60,479 nucleotides of DNA, from positions 1 to 60,479 of the forward strand of contig JAFGIX010000001.1 of the NCBI GenBank assembly GCA_016929395.1, written 5' to 3'. The translations under genes and the position numbers were made by a program. The notes under the pieces were generated by a model. The model did no database searches. It worked only from the letters and a program-made list of their open reading frames with translations, and was not told where the DNA came from. The stretch comes from Candidatus Zymogenus saltonus. GTDB lineage: Bacteria; Desulfobacterota; Zymogenia; Zymogenales; Zymogenaceae. This document shows, in pieces, positions 15,162 through 24,284 of this stretch; positions within the stretch are counted from its first letter, which is position 1; each line of letters opens with the position of its first letter.

Positions 15162-16622
15162 TTAATTTTCGGTTACCGGTACAGCCTTCCAGAAGTAGCC
15201 GTGTATTCCCCTCTTGTCGTCGTAATATTTTCTCCTGAAGGACAACTTTACCTTTTGGCCGACCTTGACGTCTTCGAGCTTGCAGTCGGTGAAGTCGGTC
15301 CAGAGCCTGCCTCCGCCCTTGAACCTGACGATGCCGTAGATTTGAGGCGGATCGAACGAGAAGGAGAGCATATCGCCGGTGTATGAAAAGATCGTCCCCT
15401 CCTTGTCGGAGAAGCGGTAATCTTCCATCTGGTCGATCGAGCCGCAATCCGGATTTACGCAGATCCTCTGGGGTGGAAACTGGGGAGTGTCGCAGTCTTT
15501 GCACTTCGTTCCAACGAGCCCCATGACGGCCCTTCTGTTTCTCCACAGCGTGCTGAATGCGGTGAAGGCCTGATCCTCGCCGCGGATTCCCAGCTCCATC
15601 GGGATCAGCTTCCTGAATACGGCGTACTTCTCGTACGGGGCGAGGTCCGCCCTGTTGGCGAGACAATTCTTGATTCCTTTGATTCCCTTGAGCTTCTTGA
15701 TGTTGTCGGTCACCTCGAAGAGGAGGGCGTCCGACCCGCTCCCGAAGCTCGCCATGATGATCTTGTCTCCGGGCTTGGCGTCGGCAAGGGCGCTTGCCAT
15801 CATCACAAGGGGATGCGCCGCTCCGGTGTCTCCCGTCTCGGCGTGCATGTTGCCGTGGATTGCCTCCGGCTTGATGCCCAGTTTCGTGCCGAGCTTGGCG
15901 TGGTCGCGTCCAAAGTAGCACGGGTAGACCACCTTTGCAATGTCTTCCGCCTTTACCTTGGTCTTTTCAAGAAGTCCCTTGAGCGCCTCTGGGATTATCT
16001 TGGAGTAGCCCATATCCCTGATCCAGCGCTCTTCCCAGGTGCGGTCAAATGGGGCGTCGTCCGACCTGAAGTGATCCACAAAGTCGTAAGAGACCGAGTA
16101 AGATCCCTTAAACTCAGCGATTACGTCTTTGTTCCCCATAACGAGACAAGCCGCACCGTCTCCGTAGAACTGCTCGACCATGCTTCCCATCCTTCCCATG
16201 CGGTGGTCGGATGCAAGGACCATGATATTTTCTGCCTCTCCGGCCTTAACGGCGTCAAGCGCCGCTAACGATGCCGTAGTTCCAGATTTTACCGCCTCGG
16301 CGAAATCCGCAAATCTTATGTTGTCTCTAAGATCCATAGCCGATGCCGCTATTCCGGCGCAGGAGCGCTCCTTGTACGGCAGCGTTGTGGACGCCATGTA
16401 GACTCCGTCGATCTTTTCCCTCGCAATACCGTTCAGGGCGTCCAGGCCCGCCGCCACGGCCATAGTGATGCTGTCCTCATCGTAGTTGGCCACGGACTTT
16501 TCCCCCTGAGCAACGGCAATGGTCACGGGATTAAACCACCCCATCGCACCGAAAACGGTGCCGCGGTTTAACCTGTACCTCGGAATGTAGCCTCCGTATG
16601 AAGTTATTCCAACCATGTTCAT
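15162..16622 (-). CDS. HMG-CoA-synthase-like protein fused to a DUF35 zinc-ribbon/OB domain, catalytic Cys absent
   Basis: 486 residues. Residues 1-350 follow the HMG-CoA synthase/ketoacyl-synthase III pattern (ITSYGGYIPRYRL, YGDGAACLVMG, GNMHAETGDTGAAHPL). Residues ~355-486 are a DUF35 domain with the zinc ribbon CxxC...C-x4-C (C374, C377, C388, C393). Where HMGCS has its acyl-cysteine (ACxxGT context), this protein has FAEAVKSGTT, that is V111. It therefore probably does not perform the normal condensation. In archaea HMGCS, thiolase and DUF35 form a channelling complex; here two of these are fused and sit beside a thiolase. It may be a scaffold or have a changed chemistry. RBS AAGGAG precedes the ATG. 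Confidence 0.8.
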   Translation of the reverse strand: MNMVGITSYGGYIPRYRLNRGTVFGAMGWFNPVTIAVAQGEKSVANYDEDSITMAVAAGLDALNGIAREKIDGVYMASTTLPYKERSCAGIAASAMDLRDNIRFADFAEAVKSGTTASLAALDAVKAGEAENIMVLASDHRMGRMGSMVEQFYGDGAACLVMGNKDVIAEFKGSYSVSYDFVDHFRSDDAPFDRTWEERWIRDMGYSKIIPEALKGLLEKTKVKAEDIAKVVYPCYFGRDHAKLGTKLGIKPEAIHGNMHAETGDTGAAHPLVMMASALADAKPGDKIIMASFGSGSDALLFEVTDNIKKLKGIKGIKNCLANRADLAPYEKYAVFRKLIPMELGIRGEDQAFTAFSTLWRNRRAVMGLVGTKCKDCDTPQFPPQRICVNPDCGSIDQMEDYRFSDKEGTIFSYTGDMLSFSFDPPQIYGIVRFKGGGRLWTDFTDCKLEDVKVGQKVKLSFRRKYYDDKRGIHGYFWKAVPVTEN

Positions 16623-16769
16623 CTTCTCCTTTTAATGAATTTCAACATCCTGCCATTGATTGCATTTCTTAAAAATAGCGGAAACAATACCTGTTTCTGT
16701 CTAACCTTGAATCGCTATAATTCACAAATTTATTGATGTCGATAAGAAAACTGAATATTCTTCGGAAGT

Positions 16770-16798
16770 ATTTAAGTATAAGTCGAGCGTTTTGTCAA
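16770..16798 (-). promoter_or_regulatory. promoter candidate of the HMGCS-like/thiolase operon
   Basis: On the minus strand the -35 is TTGACA (16793-16798), the spacer 17 nt and the -10 a weak TTAAAT (16770-16775). It is divergent from the TetR promoter 40 nt away. Confidence 0.45.
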
Positions 16799-16839
16799 GC
16801 ATTTTCGTAAAAATGATTTTATTTAATGATATTTATCAC

Positions 16840-16868
16840 TTGACAAAAAGAAATCATAAAAATATAAT
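16840..16868 (+). promoter_or_regulatory. promoter of the TetR regulator and hydratase genes
   Basis: TTGACA (16840-16845), a 17-nt spacer and TATAAT (16863-16868): a perfect consensus. It lies back to back with the thiolase-operon promoter, so one operator could control both directions. Confidence 0.8.
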
Positions 16869-16918
16869 TGAGCAGCACTCAAATGATGTGAAACAAGGCC
16901 CTCTATTTGGATTTGTAA

Positions 16919-17635
16919 ATGCCTGAAAAGACAAAGAAAATGAATGATGTTCAGAAAGACCTGAAAAGCATCGCCAGGGGTCTCAAGAACAACAAAGAGG
17001 GGGGAGACAAAAAGGAGAGAATACTTGCCGCGGCGGAGATGATCTTTGCCGAAAAGGGATACTTCGAGACCACCATATCCGAAATAGCCAAAGAGGCCGG
17101 CGTTGCCGAGGGCACGATATACGAGTACTTCGAGAATAAGAAAGACCTCCTTTTCGCGGTTCCAGAGCAGAACACGATGGAATACGCCGACTTCGTTCTA
17201 AATCACCTTCAGGGGATAAAGGGGGCCACAAACAAGCTAAGAAAGATAATCTGGTGTCAGCTCCACTACTTCAGGACCCACAAGAACTACACCAAGATAG
17301 TGACCCTCGAGATAAGGAGGGGGCCCGACTATTTCAAGAGCAAGGCCTACGAAAACCTGAAGCTCTATTCAGACCTGATACTCTCCATCGTTCGGGAGGG
17401 GATCAGAGACGGGGAGATCGCCCCAGACGTAAGTCCGCACATCACCAGAGACATGATATTGGGGACAATCGAGCATATATCAATCCCTTGGATTGTCTTC
17501 GGGCGAGAGATTCCCATAGAAGACCTCGTGGAGGATATCTGCAGGATTATATTCTCCGGTCTCTTCATAAAAGAGAAGACCTTCAAGGTAAACATGAACG
17601 GGATAATGACCGGTTTTGACGATGTTCAGAGTTAG
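16919..17635 (+). CDS. TetR-family transcriptional regulator
   Basis: 238 residues. After a charged N-terminal tail of ~30 residues comes a TetR helix-turn-helix: RILAAAEMIFAEKGYFETT, then IAKEAGVAEGTIYEYFENKK (residues 38-80). The C-terminal ligand domain is unassigned. It is transcribed divergently from the thiolase/HMGCS operon and lies just upstream of the hydratase genes, the usual arrangement for a regulator of an acyl-CoA degradation set whose effector is an acyl-CoA. No clear RBS precedes the ATG; the start could be a few codons downstream. Confidence 0.88.
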   Translation: MPEKTKKMNDVQKDLKSIARGLKNNKEGGDKKERILAAAEMIFAEKGYFETTISEIAKEAGVAEGTIYEYFENKKDLLFAVPEQNTMEYADFVLNHLQGIKGATNKLRKIIWCQLHYFRTHKNYTKIVTLEIRRGPDYFKSKAYENLKLYSDLILSIVREGIRDGEIAPDVSPHITRDMILGTIEHISIPWIVFGREIPIEDLVEDICRIIFSGLFIKEKTFKVNMNGIMTGFDDVQS

Positions 17636-17684
17636 AATGTGGATAATGTAGCTCACTCTATATTTCTTATCATAGGAGGCTTTT

Positions 17685-18158
17685 ATGGCAGACAAATCAA
17701 AAGTGGGAATGGAGTTTCCCGAATTCACATTCGAGGTGGAAAAGGGAAAGATCGCCGAGTTCGCCATGGCGATATCGCAGAAAGAAGGCAAGGACCAGGT
17801 GGATCAGGTCTACGCGGATAAAGATGCCGCAAAAAAGGAGGGTTACAACGACATTATAGCACCACCCACCTTTCAAACCTGCTTTGTCCTTTGGGCCGGA
17901 GGCGGACTTATGCCGATGATAACGGCATTGGGGATTAATCTCGGAAGATTGCTTCACGGCGAAGAGGAATACGAGTATTTTAACCCGATTCACCCTGGGG
18001 ATGTGATTTCATGCAAGTCCAAGGTAACGGACATGTATGAAAAGGAGAAGAAAAACAAGCCCGGAAAGTTTATGGAGTTCACCGTGCTCGAGACAGAGAT
18101 GAAAAACCAGAAGGGTGAACTTGTTATCAAGGGCCGTTCAACTCTGGTAGAGAGGTAG
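17685..18158 (+). CDS. MaoC-like dehydratase N-terminal (FAS1_DH) domain protein
   Basis: 157 residues forming one hotdog fold of the MaoC_dehydrat_N type (residues ~10-150; APPTFQTCF near 60-70). It lacks the D-x-x-x-x-H catalytic pair of the partner encoded next. Such single-hotdog halves pair with a catalytic MaoC protein to form (R)-specific enoyl-CoA hydratases with room for bulky acyl chains, as in ChsH1-ChsH2. RBS AGGAGG. Ten bp separate it from the next gene. Confidence 0.85.
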   Translation: MADKSKVGMEFPEFTFEVEKGKIAEFAMAISQKEGKDQVDQVYADKDAAKKEGYNDIIAPPTFQTCFVLWAGGGLMPMITALGINLGRLLHGEEEYEYFNPIHPGDVISCKSKVTDMYEKEKKNKPGKFMEFTVLETEMKNQKGELVIKGRSTLVER

Positions 18159-18167
18159 GAGGAAAAA

Positions 18168-18629
18168 ATGGCAAAAGAAATTTTTTATGATGACGTAAAC
18201 GTAGGGGACGAGATGCCTTCTTTTACCTCGGGCCCCTTGACCAGAACGCACTTTGTTCGCTATGCCGGCGCCTCGGGAGACTTTAATCCCCTCCATCACG
18301 ATGAGACATTCGTGAAGCTGTTCGGGATGCCGACGGTTATCTCCCACGGGATGCTCATCATGGGAATCACCGGACAGGCGATAACGAACTGGATTCCTCA
18401 GAAGTATCTGAAAACCTTCAAGGTCAGGTTCGCAGGGATGACGTTTCCCGCCGACATAAATGACATGGAAAACACCACCGCCAGATCGACCGTCACCGTA
18501 ACGGGAAAGGTCATCAACAAGGCGGAGGAGGGCGGCAAAAAGGTCATCGAGTGCGAGATCCAGACGGCGGACGCGACCGGCGAGGTGAAGATCACCGGGA
18601 CCTTTAAGGCCGCACTGCCCAGCAAGTAA
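18168..18629 (+). CDS. MaoC-like (R)-specific enoyl-CoA hydratase subunit
   Basis: 153 residues. The hydratase-2 motif YAGASGDFNPLHHDE (near residues 30-45) has the catalytic Asp and His, followed by ISHGMLIMG. It should hydrate trans-2-enoyl-CoA to (3R)-hydroxyacyl-CoA, probably as a heterodimer with the preceding half. The downstream dehydrogenase is of the type that oxidises (3R) products. RBS GGAGG. Confidence 0.9.
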   Translation: MAKEIFYDDVNVGDEMPSFTSGPLTRTHFVRYAGASGDFNPLHHDETFVKLFGMPTVISHGMLIMGITGQAITNWIPQKYLKTFKVRFAGMTFPADINDMENTTARSTVTVTGKVINKAEEGGKKVIECEIQTADATGEVKITGTFKAALPSK

Positions 18630-19298
18630 AGGAAAAGCCGGGGGGGTCGGCCGGGGGGAATGGGGGATTGACCGATCTTACCGATCTAATGTCTCTAATG
18701 TAGAGACAAGGTTTCAATTGACCGGCGGGGACGGGGACAAACAGGTAAATCCGTCAGGCATAAATTGGGGAGTCGGGAGGATCGGCAGCGAATCCGTTTT
18801 TTTGGGGGGGTGGAAGGATATGGGGGAGACGTAGGGGGGGTAGGGAGTTTAAAGTGACGTAGGAGGACGTGGGGGGGAGTGGGAAATTGGAGTAGGCAAT
18901 CACAATAGATGGCCGGTCCCCGATGGGTGGATGCTTGCTTTTAGATTGTTTGCTTGCTTTCCGAACGTTTGATATTGACTGGATCCACGTAATATTATAT
19001 TCTCTGCTCAGACAATTTTCATCGTCCAAGCGGGACTTGGCTGAAGCGGAGAGATCAGACGGAGGGCAGGGTTGGGTGGCAGATGAAAATATTCGACCTT
19101 TGACGAACAAGGGGGAAAGAGGGGTATTGAAGAGGGGGAAAGGGAGGCCGGGATTGATTCCAGGTCAATATTCTGTTGTGGTTGGAGTTCGGGACAGACG
19201 GGAACTGTAATGGAAAGATTTTTTAAAGTCTAAGTAGTAAATCGATTTAATGAGAGTCTGAGAAGTAAAAATATAAAAACTCATTTCAGGAGAAGAAA
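18630..19298. other. intergenic, no gene recognised; one short hairpin
   Basis: 669 bp with long purine/G tracts (18640-18900). The only notable structure is GTCTCTA/TAGAGAC (18691-18707) with a 3-nt loop. No frame here has a ribosome binding site or a protein-like composition. Confidence 0.55.
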
Positions 19299-20210
19299 AT
19301 GGCAGACATCAAATTCGATGGAAGAGTGGCAATCGTAACGGGTGCCGGCGCAGGCCTGGGAAAGACCTACGCCCTGGAGCTGGCCAAGAGGGGATGTAAG
19401 GTGGTGGTAAATGACCTCGGCGGCGCCAGGGACGGCACCGGCGGGGGCAAGTCCGCCGCGGACGCCGTGGTAGACGAGATCAAGGCCGCTGGCGGAGAGG
19501 CCGCCCCCAACTACGATAGTGTCGCCACGATAGAGGGCGGCAAGAACATCGTCAAGACCGCAGTGGACAACTTCGGAAAGGTCGATATCGTAATCAACAA
19601 CGCCGGTATTCTGAGAGACAAGAGCTTTCTGAAGATGGAAGAGGATATGTGGGACATCATTATGGCGGTACATTTGAGGGGCGCATACTGCGTAACGCAG
19701 CCCGCATACGCCATCATGAGGGAGAACAATTACGGCCGTGTCGTCTTCACGACATCCGGCGCAGGCCTTTACGGCAACTTCGGTCAGTCCAACTATTCCG
19801 CGGCGAAGATGGGTCTTCTGGGACTTATGAATACCCTCAAGCTCGAAGGGGCCAAGTACAACGTACTGGTCAATACAATAGCCCCGGTGGCGGCGTCAAG
19901 GCTTACTGAAGATGTTATGCCTCCGGAGTTCTTCGAGAAATTGAGGCCGGAGTTCATCACGCCTCTGGTCGTCTATCTCTCATCCGAGGATAACAAGGAT
20001 TCCGGTTATGTCTTCAACGCCGGTATGGGCTGGTACAGCAGGACGGCCGTAATGATCGGCGAGGGAACCATCATCGGAGACGGGAAGAGAGATATAAAGG
20101 CAGAGGAGATAAAGGACAACTGGAAAAAGATCACCGATATGTCCAAGATCAAGGAGGCGACCAGCGTTCAGGATACCTTTGCGTACATGATGCCCGTTCT
20201 TACCAAGTAG
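19299..20210 (+). CDS. SDR-family (3R)-hydroxyacyl-CoA dehydrogenase, HSD17B4/MFE-2-like
   Basis: 303 residues. Rossmann motif TGAGAGLGKTYA (residues 15-26), VNDLGG, NNAG and the catalytic YSAAK near residue 165. The N-terminal IVTGAGAGLGKTYALELAKRG and the NDLGGARDGTG segment are typical of the dehydrogenase part of peroxisomal multifunctional enzyme type 2. The expected reaction is NAD-dependent oxidation of (3R)-hydroxyacyl-CoA, taking the product of the MaoC hydratase. Single-domain form; the hydratase is a separate gene here. RBS AGGAG. A terminator hairpin follows at 20234-20258. Confidence 0.9.
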   Translation: MADIKFDGRVAIVTGAGAGLGKTYALELAKRGCKVVVNDLGGARDGTGGGKSAADAVVDEIKAAGGEAAPNYDSVATIEGGKNIVKTAVDNFGKVDIVINNAGILRDKSFLKMEEDMWDIIMAVHLRGAYCVTQPAYAIMRENNYGRVVFTTSGAGLYGNFGQSNYSAAKMGLLGLMNTLKLEGAKYNVLVNTIAPVAASRLTEDVMPPEFFEKLRPEFITPLVVYLSSEDNKDSGYVFNAGMGWYSRTAVMIGEGTIIGDGKRDIKAEEIKDNWKKITDMSKIKEATSVQDTFAYMMPVLTK

Positions 20211-20233
20211 AGACGATTTGTCTTTTTGTCTAA

Positions 20234-20258
20234 GGGGCGGAGGATTATCCTTCGCCCC
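20234..20258 (+). terminator. hairpin terminator after the SDR gene
   Basis: GGGGCG-rich stem with CGCCCC, followed after a few bases by TTTTT. Confidence 0.6.
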
Positions 20259-20283
20259 AGGACTTTTTATGTAATTTGACGCT

Positions 20284-20952
20284 ATGCTGATTGGAATAAT
20301 ATCCGACGTTCATGGTAACGAAGTTGCGCTTAAGGCCGCCCTTGATGAGATGCCCGAGACGGATCTGATCCTCCTTGCCGGGGATATAGCCGGAAGGGCG
20401 GTCGAGCTGAAAAAGATCTTTGATATAATCGACGAAAACAAGGTGGTCTATATCAAGGGGAATCACGAGGATATGGCGGTCCTTTATTTCAATAACTTCG
20501 GAAAGGACGAGGTAACAAGGAGGCTTGTCGAGAGGATCAACGATACCCCTTGTTCCATGGAGCTTAGCATCGACGGGAAAAAGATATTCATGGCGCACGG
20601 AAGCCCGTGGAATACGAAGAGCGAATATATTTACCCCGAATATCACGACTTCAAGGCCTTTGAGACCCTCGGATATAAATACATCATCCTGGGCCACACC
20701 CACGTCCCGATGGTTGTAAAGAGCGGGGACGTCACCATAATCAATCCGGGGTCGGTGGGAGAGCCCCAGGCTCACGATCCGAGGCCGAGCTTCGCACTCC
20801 TCGACACGGAGGCGGAGAGAGCCGAGATACGCTACGTAAAAAACTATTTGGAGGAGAAGAAGCTCAGGTTTATCACCCCCTTCCGCTGGAAGAGCTACGA
20901 TGTCAGGCTTTTTACAAAGGCCGGGGGGAATAAGGTGGTGGAAACAAGTTAA
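20284..20952 (+). CDS. YfcE/MJ0936-family metallophosphoesterase
   Basis: 222 residues. All five metallophosphoesterase motifs are visible: DVHGN (residues 8-12), AGDIAG, GNHED, HGSPW and GHTHVP. The small size and the GSVGEP(Q) ending motif (NPGSVGEPQ) are typical of the YfcE/MJ0936 phosphodiesterases. The natural substrate is unknown. It has no obvious operon partner; the RBS is weak. Confidence 0.88.
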   Translation: MLIGIISDVHGNEVALKAALDEMPETDLILLAGDIAGRAVELKKIFDIIDENKVVYIKGNHEDMAVLYFNNFGKDEVTRRLVERINDTPCSMELSIDGKKIFMAHGSPWNTKSEYIYPEYHDFKAFETLGYKYIILGHTHVPMVVKSGDVTIINPGSVGEPQAHDPRPSFALLDTEAERAEIRYVKNYLEEKKLRFITPFRWKSYDVRLFTKAGGNKVVETS

Positions 20953-21232
20953 AGGCACCCGGTCAAGGTTTTTTAAAAGTGGGGCGGTCGGTTATTTGGG
21001 GCGGCCGGTTATTGATGGTTACAGGATGGGGTTGATTGTAAAATTTTTTCGTCATAATAAAGTCATTAATATTTTGGTATACATAAAAGAGGAATTGGAT
21101 GCGGGTCTTGAGCTAAAACAGGATGGGGAATCTGCATGTTATTTGATTTTTATCTTACGACCCGATTTAGCGACTGATACTGTATGTAAATTTATGTGGA
21201 ATCCACATGTTCTGTAACTTAGGAGGTAAGAA

Positions 21233-22384
21233 ATGTCACTGTTGGAAAAGATTTACACTGAAGAGCACCGAATATTCAGGGATGCGTTGGCCAAGTATTT
21301 CGCCGACAACGTAACTCCCTACGCAGATGAGTGGGAGGAGAAGGGGATCGTCCCTAAACAGGCCTGGAAGGATTTCGGGGCGCAGGGTTTTCTCTGCTCA
21401 TGGCTTCCGGAGGAATATGGAGGTTCCGGCGTCGGCTTTGAATACTCGATTATCACCTTAGAAGAGATTGCCAAGACAAAACAGTCAGGCTTTGCCATCG
21501 GCCTTCACAGCGATGTGGTCGTTCCATATATTTATACTTACGGAAACGAAGAGCAGAAGAAGAAGTGGCTCCCCGGCTGCGCCAGCGGTGATATAATCAC
21601 AGCCGTGGCCATGACCGAGCCTAACACCGGCTCCGACCTTGCCGCGATAAAGTCCACGGCCGTAAAGAAGGACGGCGGGTATCTCATAAACGGTCAGAAG
21701 ACCTTCATCTCAAACGGCATAAACTGCGATCTCTGCATCGTCGCCGCGAAGACCGACCCGAAGGCGGATCCGCCGTACGCAGGCATAAGCCTTATTGTGG
21801 TGGAAGACGGCACCCCCGGCTTCAACAAGGGACAGAAATTCGACAAGATCGGCATGAAGAGCCAGGACACCGCCGAGATGTTCTTCGAGGACTGCTTTGT
21901 GCCTGCGGAAAACCTTCTGGGCGAGGAGGGGGCGGGATTCAGGTATTTGATGGAGAAGCTCCAGCAGGAAAGACTCTTTGCGTCGTGGGGCTCCCAAGTG
22001 CTTGCGGAAGAAGCCATGAGGGTTACTCTCGAATACTGCAGGAGCCGTGAGGCCTTCGGGAGGCCCATCTCCCGCTTCCAGCACAACTCCTTCAAGCTCG
22101 CCGAGATGGCTACGGATATAGAGCTGGGAAGGACGTTCCTCGAAAAGCTGACGATGGATCACATGGAGGGCAAGGACGTTGTCAAGCAGGTCTCTATGGC
22201 CAAATACTGGGTCTGCGAGATGGCGAACCGCATTGTCCAGAATGGCGTACAGCTCCACGGCGGATACGGCTATATGGAGGAGTATCTGATCGCCCGCCTC
22301 TTTCGGGACGTCAGGGTGCATACCATCTACGCCGGCACGACCGAGATCATGAAGCTGATAATTTCGAGGCTGATGGGCCTTTAG
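21233..22384 (+). CDS. acyl-CoA dehydrogenase, LCAD/IVD type
   Basis: 383 residues, full-length. FAD and substrate signatures: AMTEPNTGSD (near 125-134), NGQKTFISNG, QLHGGYGYMEEY (near 340). At the position of the SCAD/MCAD catalytic Glu (YEGT) it reads IYAGTTEI, so the base is expected in helix G (LAEEAMRVTLEY), as in long-chain and isovaleryl-CoA dehydrogenases. That choice suits branched or long substrates, in keeping with the (R)-hydratase/SDR genes upstream. RBS AGGAGG. Strong terminator at 22455-22485. Confidence 0.92.
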   Translation: MSLLEKIYTEEHRIFRDALAKYFADNVTPYADEWEEKGIVPKQAWKDFGAQGFLCSWLPEEYGGSGVGFEYSIITLEEIAKTKQSGFAIGLHSDVVVPYIYTYGNEEQKKKWLPGCASGDIITAVAMTEPNTGSDLAAIKSTAVKKDGGYLINGQKTFISNGINCDLCIVAAKTDPKADPPYAGISLIVVEDGTPGFNKGQKFDKIGMKSQDTAEMFFEDCFVPAENLLGEEGAGFRYLMEKLQQERLFASWGSQVLAEEAMRVTLEYCRSREAFGRPISRFQHNSFKLAEMATDIELGRTFLEKLTMDHMEGKDVVKQVSMAKYWVCEMANRIVQNGVQLHGGYGYMEEYLIARLFRDVRVHTIYAGTTEIMKLIISRLMGL

Positions 22385-22454
22385 GTATATCCTTGAGGTC
22401 GGTTTAAAGATTTAGTCGATAACTTAAACGGCGATAAAAAATATAAAACTGGAC

Positions 22455-22485
22455 AAGCCCCCTCTTATCTGATGAGAGGGGGCTT
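22455..22485 (+). terminator. rho-independent terminator of the acyl-CoA dehydrogenase
   Basis: A perfect 11-bp stem AAGCCCCCTCT/AGAGGGGGCTT with a 9-nt loop, then GTTTGTG. Confidence 0.8.
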
Positions 22486-22602
22486 GTTTGTGTTAAGGGC
22501 AAGAGCCCCCTTTTTTTCTAAAGCTTTCCTATTAAAAAATCCTTGAATATCCATGGAGAATAGTTACAATAGTAACAGTCATATTTATAAAGAGTCTTCA
22601 GG

Positions 22603-23472
22603 ATGGATAAAAATTTAGTCGATGATAACAGCCCTTGGTCTCCAGGAAGAAGGTGGCGGATTGCGGCGGTTTGTTTCCTTTTGTTTGCCCTTTCCGGTAT
22701 ATCCTTTGCCGCGGAGGACAAAGGCCGGGGTCCTGTCGTCGTCTACGGGGACAGCCGGTACGGCCACGCTGTCCACGAGAGGATCGTGGATGCGTTCATG
22801 ACGCTTGAACCCGCCGCGGTCTTCAACACCGGGGACCTCGTTACGATATCGTCGAACGTCTCGCAGTGGAACAGGTACAACGAGATCGTATCGAGGATAA
22901 GGGCGGAGTCGGCCTTCTACCCTGTCAGGGGAAACCACGACGGGAGCCCTAAGACCTTCCTTACAAACGCAGGCGTTCCGGGAGACCTTTCGTGGTACTC
23001 GGTCGATAGAAACGGGATTCACTTCATAGTCCTCGACAGCGGAAGCGATATCGGCCCCGGCTCCGCGCAGTACCTGTGGTTCATGTCGGACCTCGAAAAC
23101 CTCCCGGATGGGACGAAGTTCATCGTGCCGATCTTTCACCACCCGATCTTCGCGAGCGAGGCGGGGGGACACACCGCCGACGAAAAGGGGTGGGGGGAGA
23201 TTCTCCTTCCCATCTTCGGGGAGCACGGTGTGAGGCTTGTCTTCGCGGGCCACGTCCACGCTTACGAGAGGCTGAGATACAACGACATCCATTTCGTGAC
23301 GACCGGGGGAGGCGGCGCCCCCCTGTACGCGCGAAAGAAGGCGAGCGACTACAGCGAGCTCTATGTCAGAAAGCACCACTTCTGCACGGTTACGGCATCG
23401 GGCAATATCCTTGAGGTAAACGTGTTCGATATCGATCTCCTCCCCATAGATTCTTTCGATATCCAATACTGA
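22603..23472 (+). CDS. exported calcineurin-like metallophosphoesterase
   Basis: 289 residues. A signal peptide occupies residues ~16-36 (RIAAVCFLLFALSGISFA). Metal ligand motifs follow: YGDSRYG, NTGDL, RGNHDG, FHHPIF, GHVHAYER. The GHVHAYER motif is typical of purple-acid-phosphatase-like members. It is likely a periplasmic phosphomonoesterase or phosphodiesterase of unknown substrate. The start is weakly supported; an ATG with a poor RBS. Confidence 0.85.
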   Translation: MDKNLVDDNSPWSPGRRWRIAAVCFLLFALSGISFAAEDKGRGPVVVYGDSRYGHAVHERIVDAFMTLEPAAVFNTGDLVTISSNVSQWNRYNEIVSRIRAESAFYPVRGNHDGSPKTFLTNAGVPGDLSWYSVDRNGIHFIVLDSGSDIGPGSAQYLWFMSDLENLPDGTKFIVPIFHHPIFASEAGGHTADEKGWGEILLPIFGEHGVRLVFAGHVHAYERLRYNDIHFVTTGGGGAPLYARKKASDYSELYVRKHHFCTVTASGNILEVNVFDIDLLPIDSFDIQY

Positions 23473-23638
23473 TCCGATCAAGAATCAAATCTTTTCTCAA
23501 ATAGGCTATCGATCGAAACAGGCGTGGACGGGAAGCCCTGAGGCGGTCGTCCGTCTCCCCTCCTCGTCCGTCAAGACCTCCAACCTCAACAGCTCATCTT
23601 AAAGGCCGAATAAAATTTTTAAAAAATACAGAAATGTC

Positions 23639-23666
23639 TTGACAACAATAGGGGCCAGATTATAAT
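23639..23666 (+). promoter_or_regulatory. promoter of the protoglobin gene
   Basis: TTGACA (23639-23644), 16-nt spacer, TATAAT (23661-23666). Confidence 0.75.
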
Positions 23667-23720
23667 AGTAAGAGTAATTAATATTAAATAGAAGCTTTTC
23701 CAATCTATGAAAGGGATACT

Positions 23721-24284
23721 ATGAAGGAACAAGTATTGAAGGACTTGATCAGGCTGACCGGATATTCCGAAGCGGACAGGGAGACTCTGAGGGAGTTTTC
23801 CGAAAAGACCGCCCCGTGGGCGGATGAATTCGTTAAATCTTTTTACGATACCCTCTTCGGTTACGATCGGACGGCGAAGATATTCGGGGAGGGGGAGAGG
23901 CAGGAGAGGGAGAAGACCCTGAAGGGATGGCTCACCTCCGCCTTCAAGGGGGACATCACCGACGATTTCCTCAAAAACCTCTGGGTTGTGGGCCTCCTCC
24001 ACATAAAGAGGGGGGTGCCGAACTCGTTTATGCTGGGAATTATGAGCCTTGTCGAGCAGCTTTTTTTAAAGAAGTGCATCGAGACGTTCGAGAAAGAGGA
24101 GGCGACGAGGATATACGGGGCGTTCAAGAGGCTCATGGACGTGGTCTCCGGCGTCATCGCGGAGAGCTACTATTTCAGCTACGTGGACGCCCTCTACAGC
24201 ATCGGCGGGATAAAGAGGGAGGTCGTAAACAGGATGATCTCCCTCGAGATCGACAAGATGATAAAGGCCGAGCGGGAGGGATAG
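23721..24284 (+). CDS. stand-alone protoglobin (globin-sensor-type haem protein)
   Basis: 187 residues, all-helical. The proximal histidine region LLHIKRGVPNSFMLG (H94) and the N-terminal WADEFVKSFYDTLF (near 33-46) are those of protoglobin/globin-coupled sensor domains. No methyl-accepting, GGDEF or kinase output domain follows, so it is a single-domain form that binds O2, NO or CO, either for detoxification or as a sensor with a separate partner. It has its own promoter. Its terminator (24389-24418) overlaps the 3' end of the convergent HIT gene. Confidence 0.82.
   Translation: MKEQVLKDLIRLTGYSEADRETLREFSEKTAPWADEFVKSFYDTLFGYDRTAKIFGEGERQEREKTLKGWLTSAFKGDITDDFLKNLWVVGLLHIKRGVPNSFMLGIMSLVEQLFLKKCIETFEKEEATRIYGAFKRLMDVVSGVIAESYYFSYVDALYSIGGIKREVVNRMISLEIDKMIKAEREG

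Noticed and set aside
18923-19210. Plus-strand ORF in the gap before the SDR gene
   Set aside because: Low-complexity composition, no RBS, no domain; the region lacks codon bias.
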